NCBI RefSeq assembly: GCF_021130785.1
Contig: NW_025778903.1
Span: 1 to 64,000, forward strand
Length of the DNA stretch: 64,000 nt
Direction of reading: 5' to 3'
DNA from: Homalodisca vitripennis
Taxonomy: Eukaryota; Arthropoda; Insecta; Hemiptera; Cicadellidae
Shown here: positions 12,040 to 23,643 of the stretch, in pieces
Layout of the letters: every line of letters begins with the position of its first letter
How positions within the stretch are numbered: position 1 is the first letter of the stretch
The notes under the pieces: generated by a model
Seen by the model: only the letters and a program-made list of their open reading frames with translations
Told to the model about the DNA's origin: nothing
Database searches by the model: none
Position numbers and translations under genes: made by a program

Positions 12040-12242
12040 TCAGCTGAAAGTGTTAACAGCTACTCTAAGTGTTAATTCAGACCAAAAGCTATACCGGTTC
12101 CAAATTTCAGCACAATCCGTATAGCAGTTTCAGCGTGATTCGAGGACAAAACATCTTAACATCTAAACATACATACAAACATCCAAAACATCCAAATATC
12201 CAAACATTCAAACTTTCGCATTTATAATATTAGTGGGATATA
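12040..12242 (+). mobile_element. 3' end of an RTE-like non-LTR retrotransposon (or its SINE)
   Basis: The stretch runs from a ttccaaatttcagcacaatcc block through catacatacaaacatccaaa. It ends in ttataatattagtgggata. This order (caaatttcat-like block, catacata/caaacat run, terminal ttataatattagt) is the familiar 3' tail of insect RTE-type LINEs and the SINEs they mobilise. No coding sequence is attached, so it is a 5'-truncated insertion. Confidence 0.7.
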
Positions 12243-13138
12243 TATCTTATTACAGATTGCGCCAGTAACGCACTTATAAGAGCGTGTCTTGTTTTGGCTG
12301 TTCAAAGAAAATAACAAACTTGTTTATGAGTCTTTAATAAAAAAATTATTAATCAGCCTGCTATCTCTGAATTTTTGGTGTATTGGGGCGAATATCTCTC
12401 TTAGTAATGATTGCATAACAAATTTAAATTAATGTTTAAATTACATTGTCAAAGCTGAACATTCATAGATTAAAAAATGAATGAATGAGACCATGTTAAA
12501 CAAGTCGTGAATCTTAAAAAGAGGATGAGGACTATTAGAACATTACTTGAAAAAACTGAGAACAAGTATACAGTAAGGCTTCAGAAGACTCATATAACAT
12601 GACATTACAGTGCAAGACGACAACATCAAAACTTTTATATTAACACTTTTGTTGCTTGGTATATACTGAGTGAGATCGACTACTCTCAGTCCTCCCACTC
12701 CCACTGCGTCGTAAGAAGTTTGCCGCAGTCTACTTATAGACTGATTGTTGTTAAAATTAATCTTCATGATTTTTGAGGATCAAAGTTATTAATGTGTTGG
12801 ACGCAATCTCAATACCTCTTAAAATGTTCCATGTGATACTATTAATAACATATCCATTTCATTGTAATCTATTTATACAGGATGCATTACATAGGAAAGA
12901 AATAAAATTGTATAACATAGAACAAAAATAGGCTTTCAATCTCGGTTTTTTATTGTATATAAAAAATTATAATTATCAGAAATAAACTCTAATTATTGCC
13001 TGGCTCACTTGCCTACATAACGGGCATTGGAGATTAACCTGTCAACCACCATGCAGTGTGTCTCAGAACTCAGTGCACTGGCACAAGGCACAAGGAAAGA
13101 CCACATGTGTAGAACTTTGAATCAAGCACACTGCACAG
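12243..13138. other. Unrecognised AT-rich sequence
   Basis: No supportable gene. A 74-codon minus-strand frame at 12543-12767 has no recognisable motif. Confidence 0.4.
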
Positions 13139-13139
13139 T

Positions 13140-15350
13140 TACGAGGCACGCAGCAGGAGTGCCTCGTGAAAAATACAACATATATTGCAATTTGTCTTCT
13201 GAGTAATTATACCATGCCTATTTTGTTTTTTGTTTAATCTGCAATGCTCAATAACAATATTATATTCATTTCTGCTATTACAATTATGCAAGTTGCTAGT
13301 CAAAATTAATGATGACATGTTTTTTGTAATATACAATACTGAGTCAAAAAATATATAAATTTATAAAAGTTTCCACCAAAGCTTAAATAAAAAGTGGTTC
13401 ACAGTGTTCTAGTGGTTGTGATTTTGTTATTATTCTGATAGCTTTGTTTTTCAGGATAATGATTTCATTAATTTTAGCGCTATTACCCAATAATATTAGG
13501 CCATACCTTGTTATTGATTCAAAATAGGCATAGTATGCAGATTTAAAATATTTTTCAGTAACACAATTTATTAATACGTCTAAGTAAAAAAAATTACTCT
13601 ACCAAAATATTCCTAGAAATTTAGCACAAGAAAAGAAATAATTTGGTGTGTCAATTGTAGGGGTTTGTCGCAAAGTAAACAAAATGTTTTGAGTTTTGAC
13701 TTCATTTAGTAAAGATCCATTTGATCTAAACCACACTGAGGCTTTCTCAACTGATTCAATGACAAGAACTTGTAGTTTGTCAAAGTTTGTATGGATATTC
13801 TAAAGAGTTGTGTCGTTAGCATATAAAAGAGATTTTAACCTAACAACGGTAGGAAATTAATTTATGTATAATAAAAAACATAATAGGGCCCAGGACTGAC
13901 CCTTAGGTACAACAATCCCGATCACCAAATTTTGTTGGACCGATTTCCATTAATAGAAACAAACTTTTCGCCTGCGGTTAGATAAATAGTCCTTAAAGAA
14001 CTCTTTAAAGCCGGATTCCCATTAATAACCGTAATAGTTAAGTTTTAAGGGCCTGCTCAAGTCAAAATATGTTACCTGAGCAAAGGCTTTAATCTCAAAA
14101 GTGATTTAGGACCTCCTTAATTAGTGAATAAACTACATCAATGGTGTATTTACCTCTTCTATTGTAATAAATTTAGATTGATGTTATTTTCCAGATACGC
14201 ATAAGGTTCATCATGTAAAACAGTTTTCTATTATTACAGGACAGGTAAAATTTATACTGGGCAATAGCTCTCAGGGAAACTCCTAGACCCTTTCTTAAGA
14301 ATCGGGCAGATATACATATAGTTAATGGGTTCAAAAACGTATGGTAAATTCGTTAAAATATATTGTTAGATTTGTTATAAATGTCTTTGCTTTCTGAGTT
14401 TTTAACTCTTTTGACAGCTTTAATGACCTCATCAATTGAGACTTCTACAAAGATAAATGTTTTTCTTTCAAAATATGGTAATTTCTTATTAAGTTCATTC
14501 TATTAACATGAGGCTTTTTCATACTACCCTTTATTTGGTGTTAACCGACTTGATAAAACAAATGGTTTAAATTACCTGGAGTGATATTTATTGATAATGT
14601 CGATTGAGATGCTAAATGTTTGTATTTTCGTTTATCTCCACCGAAAACGCCTTATATTGGCGTTTAAAAAACCACTCCCCAGGCCTTATATTGGTTACTG
14701 CTATTTTACATTTTTGCGACATTGTGAGTTCGCATCTTCTACGGACTTTTTATAACATTTCTAGAGATTTAAATAGTTAAACACGAAGCCTGTCACTAGT
14801 ATAAAAGTTTTGTCGATTTCTCCAAAAACAAAAATTTCTTTCATTTGGTCCAGTTCTCCACTTTACCAATAATTTTGATTTCGACCTTTAATCTCACTAA
14901 CTGTGGAACGTTGTTTTTTCACTGTAGAGTAAAATGTTTATTTATGAACCGAAATGGAGAAATATGCATGAACGAGTTTTTGGGTAGATAATACTCTTCC
15001 ATTACTAAGTACGACATTCCAATCATGTGAAAACAAATGGTTTTGTCAGATCATCAATAGAGGATTCTGGAAAAATTAAAATAAAATGTGTCACTTGTAC
15101 TTTTGGATTTAGCAAGGTTTTAGATGTTTCCAGACAAAGTATTCTTTTGAATATTTAAAATAAGCCCATTACGATCCGAGAAAGAAAAATAAAGATGTTG
15201 CATGAAATAACCTGATCTAGGCAGACTAAAAAACATTATCAAGACAATGGGCTCCCCGAGTTTACAAATGAAGTTTACAAGGAAGTAAGGAAGGGAAGTT
15301 TACAAAGCAAAACGGTAGTTTTTTATAGCGGGTACTACTTCCATGAAAAC
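13140..15350 (-). pseudogene. Decayed jockey-like non-LTR retrotransposon ORF2 (endonuclease to RT)
   Basis: Read on the minus strand with many frame changes and stops, the order of non-LTR polymerase blocks is preserved. Around 15260-15230 is a CLDN block typical of the end of the apurinic-type endonuclease. At about 14450-14370 there is an EV-IDEVIKAVKRVKNS linker, and near 14310 a CPILKKG block. About 14130 shows a RxKSTID-like finger block, and about 14060 an FDLSR motif A. About 13910-13880 shows PKGSVLGPIMF, and about 13815-13800 shows LLYAND where active enzymes have YADD. Downstream, a YYAYFES...YG-ILLGNS block and an LHN-NSRNEYN block at 13260 are typical of the C-terminal part of jockey-clade ORF2. 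The family normally copies its own RNA into chromosomal nicks. The many indels and the N in the YADD position show that it is dead and old. The 5' limit blurs into the (GT)n tract at 15417. Confidence 0.8.
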
Positions 15351-15412
15351 GAGTAATCTAGGTTTATCTTCTTTAACATACGTTGTATAATCAATTTATA
15401 TGACGAGAACTC

Positions 15413-15416
<4 letters not shown>

Positions 15417-15492
<76 letters not shown>
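15417..15492. repeat. (GT)n microsatellite
   Basis: An uninterrupted TG dinucleotide run of about 76 bases. The poly-Val/Cys and poly-Thr/His frames it generates are not genes. Confidence 0.98.
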
Positions 15493-15495
<3 letters not shown>

Positions 15496-17029
15496 TTTAA
15501 ACTTTTTTCGGATAGCGGAAAGATAAAAAATAATAATATACTTTTTCTAGGGTTTGAAATTTTATATTTCAGTCGCATGGTAGTTAATCTTCATAAAGAC
15601 GCTATTGATTTTCTGTGAAAGTTATGAGGCATGTGTGTGCCACATTTTATGTACATAGGACATAGGGAAGGTCTTCTAAGAATTCCAAGCCCATTTCTAC
15701 CCCTATGGGTGGATTATATTAATGAAAGATGTAGTTATTGCTATGTATAATACACTGTATAATTCAAAATAAATATTTAAAGCACCTATGAGCAAAAGAT
15801 ATAAGGCAGAAATTACAGGATGGTTTACTAGAAAGGAGTCACTTTAGTTCAGACATGAAAAAGTTGAACTTCTAGTGACAGTCAAGCTCCACGCGATTGA
15901 ACTAATATGGGCCGTAAATTAATTTACATATCGCAAAAATAATAAGTCGTTCACTATTAATTCTATCACAAAATTTGTAAAGAAGCTTTGGAAAAGACTA
16001 CCCTGATTGTTGGATGAAAGTTGTAGAGAATACAAAAATAGTTATTGATAACGCTTGAACCAATGAATGAATGCTGGGGGAGGCTGTAGAGAGACTACTA
16101 ATATTTTGACTGAGGGACAGAAATTCGTCGGAAGACTGTGTCAGTGAACATGAGGTAAACAGTGAAAATATAACACCGATAACAAAGACGATGGTGATAG
16201 GGATTATGGAAGGTATTCGGCCGCTTCGCTTTGAGGAATATTAATTTCCCTCAAATTATCTGTTAGTGAATTTACAAATATAAGTTTAATTAAATGTTTG
16301 TTTTGTGTAAATGGATAATTTTAATTGCCTTTCCTTAAAATTAATATATTTACCAGAATCATACAAGCCTAATTTAAACATTTTCCTGTTGTGGTTTGTG
16401 TGAAAATAAAACTGTCGATATTTTATCTTGTGATTTTGGCACATGGGGCAAGTTGGTATGTGTGTTTCATTAAGCCATAATGTAGTAAGGTTCCGGCACA
16501 GTTACTGTGTACCTCGCTTGTTCTGCATCCTCACTCATAAGTAAAGACTATTAGTACTAAGCATTGCGTGATTTATAAATAAATACAAGTCTAATGAGTT
16601 TCCCAAAAAACTTGTTACGCCTTTAATAATTATTAACTTAGAACTCTGAATTATCAGTATGTCGTTCTTTAAGAGACATACAACAAATTATATATTATAT
16701 TTTAAACTGTAATTATTTTTGAATTAGGATGAGTTAAATTGGAGAGAAAGCTTAAATTTAAAAGAAAACTGTGTTTTTCTTCATATTTTTTATTATCACA
16801 ATCAATAAACATATCTAAAATATCTCACTTTCGCTATAATATATAGATTAGTACTACCTAAGCCGTCAAACTTTTTCAGATGTAATAAAGGGGTAGACGT
16901 TTCTAAGTGAGATGTTTAGTGTGTGTGTGAGAGAGGTCGCCGGGATCCGGTAAAAATAACATAATATGTCATAATATAAATTCCTAAACGAAACGTCCAC
17001 CGCCTTCAATTCTTCCGGCGAGCGCGTTA
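15493..17029. other. Unrecognised sequence
   Basis: No gene, RNA or known element can be supported between the GT microsatellite and the GC-rich island near 17.05 kb. Confidence 0.4.
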
Positions 17030-17162
17030 ATGCAACCCGCACAGCACGTGTCAATAACCAACTCAGAGCTCTCCCTTAACCACGCGACTCAACGGACGGT
17101 CGCCCACTGGCCACGGACAGTGGTGGCGGCCTACCCCTCCGGCGATCCCCCCCACTCCCTTT
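17030..17162. other. GC-rich island
   Basis: About 130 bases are conspicuously GC-rich compared with the AT-rich surroundings, including a run of eight C at about 17145-17153 and repeated ggcc/cggcc blocks. It directly precedes the TTAGGTGCT minisatellite and a retrotransposon 3' end. It may therefore be the remnant of a retrotransposon body or of a foreign insertion. It has no recognisable coding frame. Confidence 0.5.
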
Positions 17163-17346
17163 TAGGTGGTGTGATATTAGGTGCTATAAAACTCCAGCAC
17201 GATCTTTAGGTGCCGTGCGACTCTCGGGCATTTCCTTAGGTGCTGTGAGATTAGGTACTATAATATTAGGTGCTATGAGAATCGGTGCTATTAGACGGTT
17301 AAATTTTAGGTGCTGTGAGATTAGGTGCTATTAGATTAGGTGCTGT
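17163..17346 (+). repeat. TTAGGTGCT minisatellite
   Basis: At least nine degenerate copies of a unit of about 15 bp, consensus ttaggtgctrtgaga, fill this stretch, with spacing of 15-16 bases in the cleanest parts (17240-17346). Each unit starts with TTAGG, the usual insect telomere word, but the rest of the unit shows it is not a telomeric array. Confidence 0.85.
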
Positions 17347-17521
17347 GAACCCCCACGCTAGGATGCGATGGAGAGATCAGGTGGAGACGGATTTAAGAAT
17401 GATTGGCGCTTCACTGGAAGTGGCTTAAGATAGAGGAAGTTAGAGAGACATTGTTGGCGAGGTCAAAAACCATCTGGGTTTCGAGTAGCCACAGGAGTAA
17501 GAGTGAGAGTAAGTAAGTAAA
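17347..17521 (+). pseudogene. 3'-terminal fragment of a non-LTR retrotransposon ORF
   Basis: The frame beginning near 17360 reads RMRWRDQVETDLRMIGAS, then VA, a stop, DRG, and later RDIVGEV-KNHLGF. This is the well-known C-terminal signature of many arthropod LINE polymerases (RW-DQV--DL---G---A-DR--WR-IV--A). Two in-frame stops fall where Q and W are expected. The element closes with a short (gtaa)n-type tail at about 17505-17520, as such LINEs often do. Only the last 45 or so codons are present, so it is a 5'-truncated dead copy. Confidence 0.8.
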
Positions 17522-17809
17522 GTAATGATAAAAAATTTATCACGATTGGCACTATGTTAGTAAAATATAAAGCACTTCAAGTTATGAATTCTCTTTATTC
17601 GTGTGTTTAAAATGTTCATAGTTTTTACTGTATGCAAATTCTGTTAAATCCTCAAAAACAGTGGATGTGGATGGGTGGGGGAAGACCTCGTAGTTCGGTT
17701 TAATACTATACAATATTTCACGTGTACAATATATGTTAAAGCCTTTATATTTAAAAATTCTGCTACATGTAATACGATGTTATGTGTTTAAAATTATATT
17801 TGAATGTAT
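17522..17809. other. Unrecognised AT-rich sequence
   Basis: Nothing supportable is present between the retrotransposon tail and the family A fragment. Confidence 0.4.
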
Positions 17810-17910
17810 TCAGTTTTATGGCAAATTTATTTATTTATTCTGCAATTTTATCGTTGCCATCACGGTAACCTACAAGACCAATGTAAACATATGTTTATTG
17901 CCCTGCAAGA
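17810..17910 (-). repeat. Dispersed repeat family A fragment, minus strand
   Basis: On the minus strand this reads tttacattggtcttgtaggt, then taccgtgatggcaacgataa, and ends near gcagaataaata. This is the second half of family A as seen at 3600-3700 and 43590-43680. Confidence 0.6.
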
Positions 17911-20900
17911 TTCAATGGAATATTTAAAATTGCAGTTAAGGATTCTAGAGCATTAGTGGAAATTGTGAATTTGTAAGAAGTTTGCGTCTAGTTCTACTTT
18001 CAGTAAACGTTTATACAAAACTATCTACTGAATGAAACTTGTTTCTCGCTAAAAACCCCCCTTACATATACCTTGAATTGAAATTCCGGTCTAGATTATA
18101 TTGATTGTTTTATACCTGCCTAACCGGACCATAAACTAAAAGAAACTTTAAATGTACTTTTTGACATTTAGAAACATTTTGTTATGAAAAGTATGGGTTG
18201 CTGCATATTGCATTACTATCGGTTTAATTGATGGATAAAGTTTTAGTACCATCATATTAATTATTATAGAGGATCATTGTGAAAAATGCGTGAGTTTTAA
18301 AATTTTATTAAAATAAATTTTTACTTAATTTGTTAAATACATAGTTTAAAAGATAACTTTCAAATTGTGTAAAATGGTGTATATGTAATAAATTAAAGAT
18401 TTCATGTTAACATACAAAATTTACCAGATCAATGTATATTTATATTTGTAATATTTAAATCATCGTTTAACGTTTATTTTTAATAGCGGTATTTTAGTCG
18501 TAGTAAGAACATGTAGAATGGAAGAACATGAATGGAAGGATATGTACTACCTGAAACGTGTAGAATGGATGAAAACACATTTAAATTACTATACAATCAT
18601 ACTAAGTCTCTATACAAGTATTATTATTGAAACAATATATTTAATAAGTTATGAAAGTTTTTACTAAGATTAATTAGTGTTACTTAAGTGCCTAAATGGG
18701 ACGAAAGAAAGTGATGATAACCGCTGATGTACGATGATTTTTTATTGGCGCTGACTAAACAGTTTAGCTGCAAATGTAGCGCAAATTGTGCTGAGAATTC
18801 ACTTCCCTTCAGGTGACTGCCTCAGCAGCTCACCAATTTATTCCACTGAGTTGAAGTTTTTTCACAGAATTCTAACGTTAAGAAGTATTTATGGAGGTGT
18901 GTTCTGAACAATTTATGAAAAAAATATTTATGGTGTTATTTATGTAACATTTATGATACATTTTCTGTATAGGGCTTATTGCGAAAATTCCTAATAATGA
19001 ATCATTTTAAAGTAATATTATTCTCAAGAACAGTTTAACTGAAGCAGCCTAAGCAGTAGCTAAATCCAATACACCACTAGGGAAATCCTTTAAGCTGTGG
19101 AAGGAAGTTTAGAAGAAGAGCTTAGTTAAGTCTCGTAGAATGAGACATTTCATTAATTTTTTTTAACGAGTGTTTTATTTTGTACTGCAGTTATACAGCG
19201 TATGGTACCATCCATTAAAATTCATCATCCATTAAAGTATAGATATGAATTGAACAGCTTGATCTTTGAAGTACCTCTATATTTAATCTGAATTCAAATG
19301 TCAAGTAAGAAGTTCAACATTTGTTACTACACCAGCATTACCAATGTATAGCCATAGTGATTTTGGAGTTAGTCACTGCTTAGGCGTTGCGGCTTCCTAA
19401 TAGAGGGGTTGTCAGACTAACCTTCGTCAGAAAGCTTTCTAATACCCTGTAATAGTCAATGCGACAAATCATCATACAGACATCAACCTTAAAATACCCA
19501 TTTTATCCGCGATCAGAATAAGATGGTTTTTAAAAATTAAGTTCCTAGCCATTATCCATACTATAATAAATTGTAATATAAGATTACTCAAGAAATACTA
19601 GAATTAAAAAATATATATTAATGCGGAAAAGATATATATATTATATATATATCTATGGAGAAAATATATTTAACTATCAGAAAAGAAGAAGAAAAAGTCA
19701 GTACGTGGTGTTCTCAAGAGGTCACCCGTCAAAGTTCTTGACTTGGTGATCGGATAAGAAGCTGTATATTCCATGTGGTTTGGCCAGTATGTTTGGTTGG
19801 AGAGAGGCTATCTAACTGACACAAAAGCAAGTATGATAATAAAGGTGTTTGAAAAGCTCAAACAGCTCTATACTTCCTGGGTTGAAGGTACTATTAGATA
19901 TGGAACTATGTATTTTGGGGGTGAATATCAGACTGTGATAATGAACCAAAGATTTACTGTAATAATTAATGTTTCTTAACATAAAATATATTTAAATTTT
20001 TATCCACGCGTGCTGTGCCAAAAACTCGGAAATACAAATTTTTTGTAAATGTTAAGGGAAATAAAGGATTTTTGAACTGTGAACTGTGACACGTAGTAAT
20101 TATATTAACTAGCTACTAATCCATGAGGCTTTAGGCGTATAAAAAACCTAATAAATACACCAGATGCACCATCATACGAGTAAAAAGTGACATTCCATAT
20201 AGTACGAGGGACTATATGGAATATCACTCGTAGTTTGTGGACATATTTTTTGTGTGCATTAAACCTTAACAACACATTTGGCTTATTGCACTTTTAAGTG
20301 ATGTAGTTTTAAGATTTAGAAACTTGGACGAAATTTATATTTGGTAAAAGGTTTAAAATTATGGTATTGTAAAGAGAATTTATTACTTGATGAATGCAAT
20401 GTTTAGCATGTAGTAATAGATTTCAGGAAAAAGAAAGATAGCAGCTCAATGGACGAGAAATGTTTATTAATTATTATTTACAAACAATATATATTTACAA
20501 AACCAAGTTTTTTGATAACCTAATTAGTAGGCCTTGGCTTAGCAATGATAATATGTGATAAATGTATCTATATGTAAGTTTTATATATAGATATATTTTT
20601 TAAAAATAGAAATTAGTGTCTATAAATAGTTTAGTTGAAATAAAGGGAGCTTAATTGTAACTACTTAAAGATATAACCTTAAACATAATACAATATCAAG
20701 TTTTTATATTAGTTGACATTTTATTCTATCAGTATTGAATTTGCGTAAGGAAATCGCCAGTAATAAACATTTTTATACCATAACTAGGCCTAGACGTTTG
20801 CTTTAGATATCATAAATCAAATATCGTATTGCACGGAAGTCAAAATATGTTTGAATTTTCTTGCATAGTTTTGAATAAAAAAAATTATAAATAATTCGAA

Positions 20901-22784
20901 CACCACAATGAAAATTATTAAATAATTAAATAGATAGGCAATGATCAAATACTATCTAAGCATGAGTAAACACGTAATTTGGTACATTAATACTGACTCC
21001 AAATTTAATTTTTGATTTTAATACAATGAGGACATTAAAAAATAAATTTTTTAATACCTAGTAATAACATCGTACATATTGGCAACTAGAACATAAAAGT
21101 CCTGCAACTGTAGTACTAAAAATACGTTATATTCTAAAAAAATTACAAAAAACCCACAAAAATCCAAACACAACATTACCCTAAACGCTATCAAGACAGC
21201 TGATGCAGATGACAAATCTTTTAATTTCAATCTAGAGTGAATTTATCAATATAGTGAAGTACATTATTGATTAATTAATTCACCAAATTGAGCCTTGCTA
21301 ATTAAAAATTTATTTTTATATGATTTGAAAATATGTAGGAACCTTTATGGCTTAGTAGCTCAATGCAAAATTTTAAAATTCAAACCTGTTACTGATACCT
21401 GTTGTACTGTTATAAGTGAACCTAGACACTTCTAGGTAGGTAGTGCACTTCGTAACCATGTTTTCCATGATTTGAAGAAACTATATTAGTGTTATAATAG
21501 CATGTTATATTTGTAAATGAAATAAATTAAAAAATATTTTCATTCCCTACAACGATAGATTTTAAGGTAAAACTTTAAAAAAACATTTATGTACTCTTTA
21601 TTCAGTTATTATTCAATTAAATAGCTTAGTTTATGCTATTGGTATTGACAATGAAAATAAAGATGTTTTGATATTATAACTATAATTTTTCACTGAGACA
21701 TTACCACTCTACAAATAATTGATATTTTCTGTCTCTATAATGTAATATGTGCAAACATTAATAATAAGTAATTAAAGAACAAACAGTGTAATATACTTAG
21801 CCTTATGGTTTATGTTGTTGTGTATTAATTATGTACTATAACCATTAACATTTTACATTTCATAAGTGGAATCTGTGGTCCTCTTCCAATAGTATAAGTC
21901 TTAGAAGTTTAAATTTAAATTAGAACAAGTTAATCTAAATATTTATTGCATTTGACTAGTAATGCAGTTTAACATCCCTACATTATTTAACTGTGTGACT
22001 TTGATTTTATGTTTTGTTAACTCATGGCTAACATCAATACTGTTTTAGCCAATTACGTACAGCCTTTTTAAATGAAGTGATAACTTAGAGCCACAACCAA
22101 ATTGATGACGTCTAGGAACAAAATCTATCGAAACAAATATAAAAGTATATATTTAATCGAGAAGCGGAATCATTTAACGTCAGTAATCTATTTTGGAAGA
22201 TTGAAGTGATTAGAGCAATGTAATCAGAATATAAAAATATATAAAAAACTAATAATTGATATTATTATGATTCTTTTTGTTATTAACACAATTAAATAAT
22301 GTTTAATAAGTTTCAAGGATGGGAAACTTTTCCTGCTGCCGTAATACACATTTCTCTAAAAAAAAAACTGTTAATTTAAAAAATAAAACTAATAGGGGTA
22401 TTCATGGTACAAAGTTAAATAATTTTATAATGTCGTAAAATTAAATTCTGAAATTCTTGTTGTTAATTTTAAATTTATGCTGAAAGCGGTGGGCAGCCAC
22501 AATAATACGTTACATTAAAGTATTGACTAAAATGAAAAATTATTTAACTATGGAAAGAAACATTTTTAATGGTATAGATATAACAGTCTCTACTCAGTTT
22601 CAGTATCAGTATAGCAATGTGTCAAGATAACAAGTGTAAGATAAGTGATGAAAGTAATTTTAGTTACCATATAATTGTATCACTTACAAAGCTTACATCA
22701 CTTACTATAACTTATATAACGTATTGAAAAACATAGTGTAGTCTCATAACAATAATTAATTGCAACAAATAAGACATTAAAACT
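17911..22784. other. Long AT-rich stretch without recognised genes
   Basis: No gene is supportable across this interval. An imperfect inverted repeat lies at 20176-20203 and 20211-20231, around attccatatagt and actatatggaat. A possible degenerate tRNA-like SINE head lies at about 21350-21395, followed by a block at 21446 (gtgcacttcg) that is also found in the 10.2-kb SINE. A short TA-rich palindrome sits at 19630-19655. Confidence 0.5.
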
Positions 22785-23643
22785 TTACGAAATTCCAGCC
22801 ACTAACCTGAACATATCGTTAATCTTATCAGTGGACTCGTCATTCAACAGAAGAACATCGTAATGTTCGAGGTAACGTCTCATCTTCATCTCATCATTAC
22901 CATAGAAGAATCCAACTTTTAGTATTGTTTTTCACATTAGGAACATTATCAGCCATTTTTGAGTCCCAAGTATGGTCTCCCAACAGCACTATATTATGTC
23001 TATCATCGTCTACGGGCAGCGCGCGTTGGTTTTTGTTATAAAGCCCCACCCAAGGCCTCACATAGGCAGTTATTCGACCTTCATCAAATATATAGAAATT
23101 GGCGACAACTCTTGCTCCGTAGCCTCTGACCAGGTAATTGATGACGTCACCCGAGCCGGCAGAAACTATGATGATTGGCACTCGATGACTGGCGAGAAGA
23201 GAAAGTGTCTCTCTACATCCATCCTTGAGAGGGGTGTTCACCTGATCTACACATTCGTACACATCCTCGATGTTCACTTTCTCTCCCACAACAAGAGCAA
23301 TAATTTTCTCCAACACATCGTCCACTTGTTGTTGCTCTTCCTTGGTCAGATCGTGTTTGTTTAACAACGGTTTCATATTAACGAACAGTTCTGTTCCTCG
23401 ATCGAGAAAGGACTGAGACAGCGTCTTCGTTTTGCAGAAGATTTCGAAGGAGTTGAAGGTCTTTTTGCCATTTACGGTGTGTTTGGTGAGTGTGTCATCG
23501 AAGTCCGCGACGAATTGGAGGTTGTCGACTCCATCGGTGACTATGGTAGACAACTTGTTCTTAAAATCTTCTTCGTCTTTTAGGACCACATTACTAAGTA
23601 AGAACATTTTCACTAAGGAATCAATTTTCTGCTTGACCTCCAT
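22785..23643 (-). CDS. Cytosolic 5'-nucleotidase III (NT5C3/UMPH-1 family), one frameshift
   Basis: The main frame starts with ATG at 23643-23641, with an in-frame stop four codons upstream, and runs 248 codons to 22897. The family is a HAD-superfamily phosphatase in the cytosol that removes phosphate from pyrimidine and 7-methylguanosine monophosphates. Visible motifs are I VADFDDTLT (D47 and D49, nucleophile and acid/base), II VSAGSGDV (S161), FDEG at 186-189, K204 in the motif III position, and IV LGDHTWDSKMAD (D223, D227). After NVKN (residues 236-239) the frame is lost. A one-base change near 22922 restores a conserved tail (LKVGFFYGN, then a YLEHYDVLL block) ending at a TAA at 22785-22787. 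That gives about 285 residues, against about 290-320 usual for the family. There are no introns, which suggests a retrocopy or an unusual single-exon gene. I see no clear poly(A) tail or promoter. The frameshift may be real or a base-calling indel. Confidence 0.85.

Noticed and set aside
15396..15618. Poly-Val/Cys and poly-Thr/His frames
   Set aside because: Translation of the GT/CA microsatellite, on both strands. The same holds for 53623-53913 outside its DSAPVDNSVPL start.
17163..17346. Interstitial telomeric repeat (TTAGG)n
   Set aside because: The unit is about 15 bp (ttaggtgctrtgaga), not tandem TTAGG pentamers.
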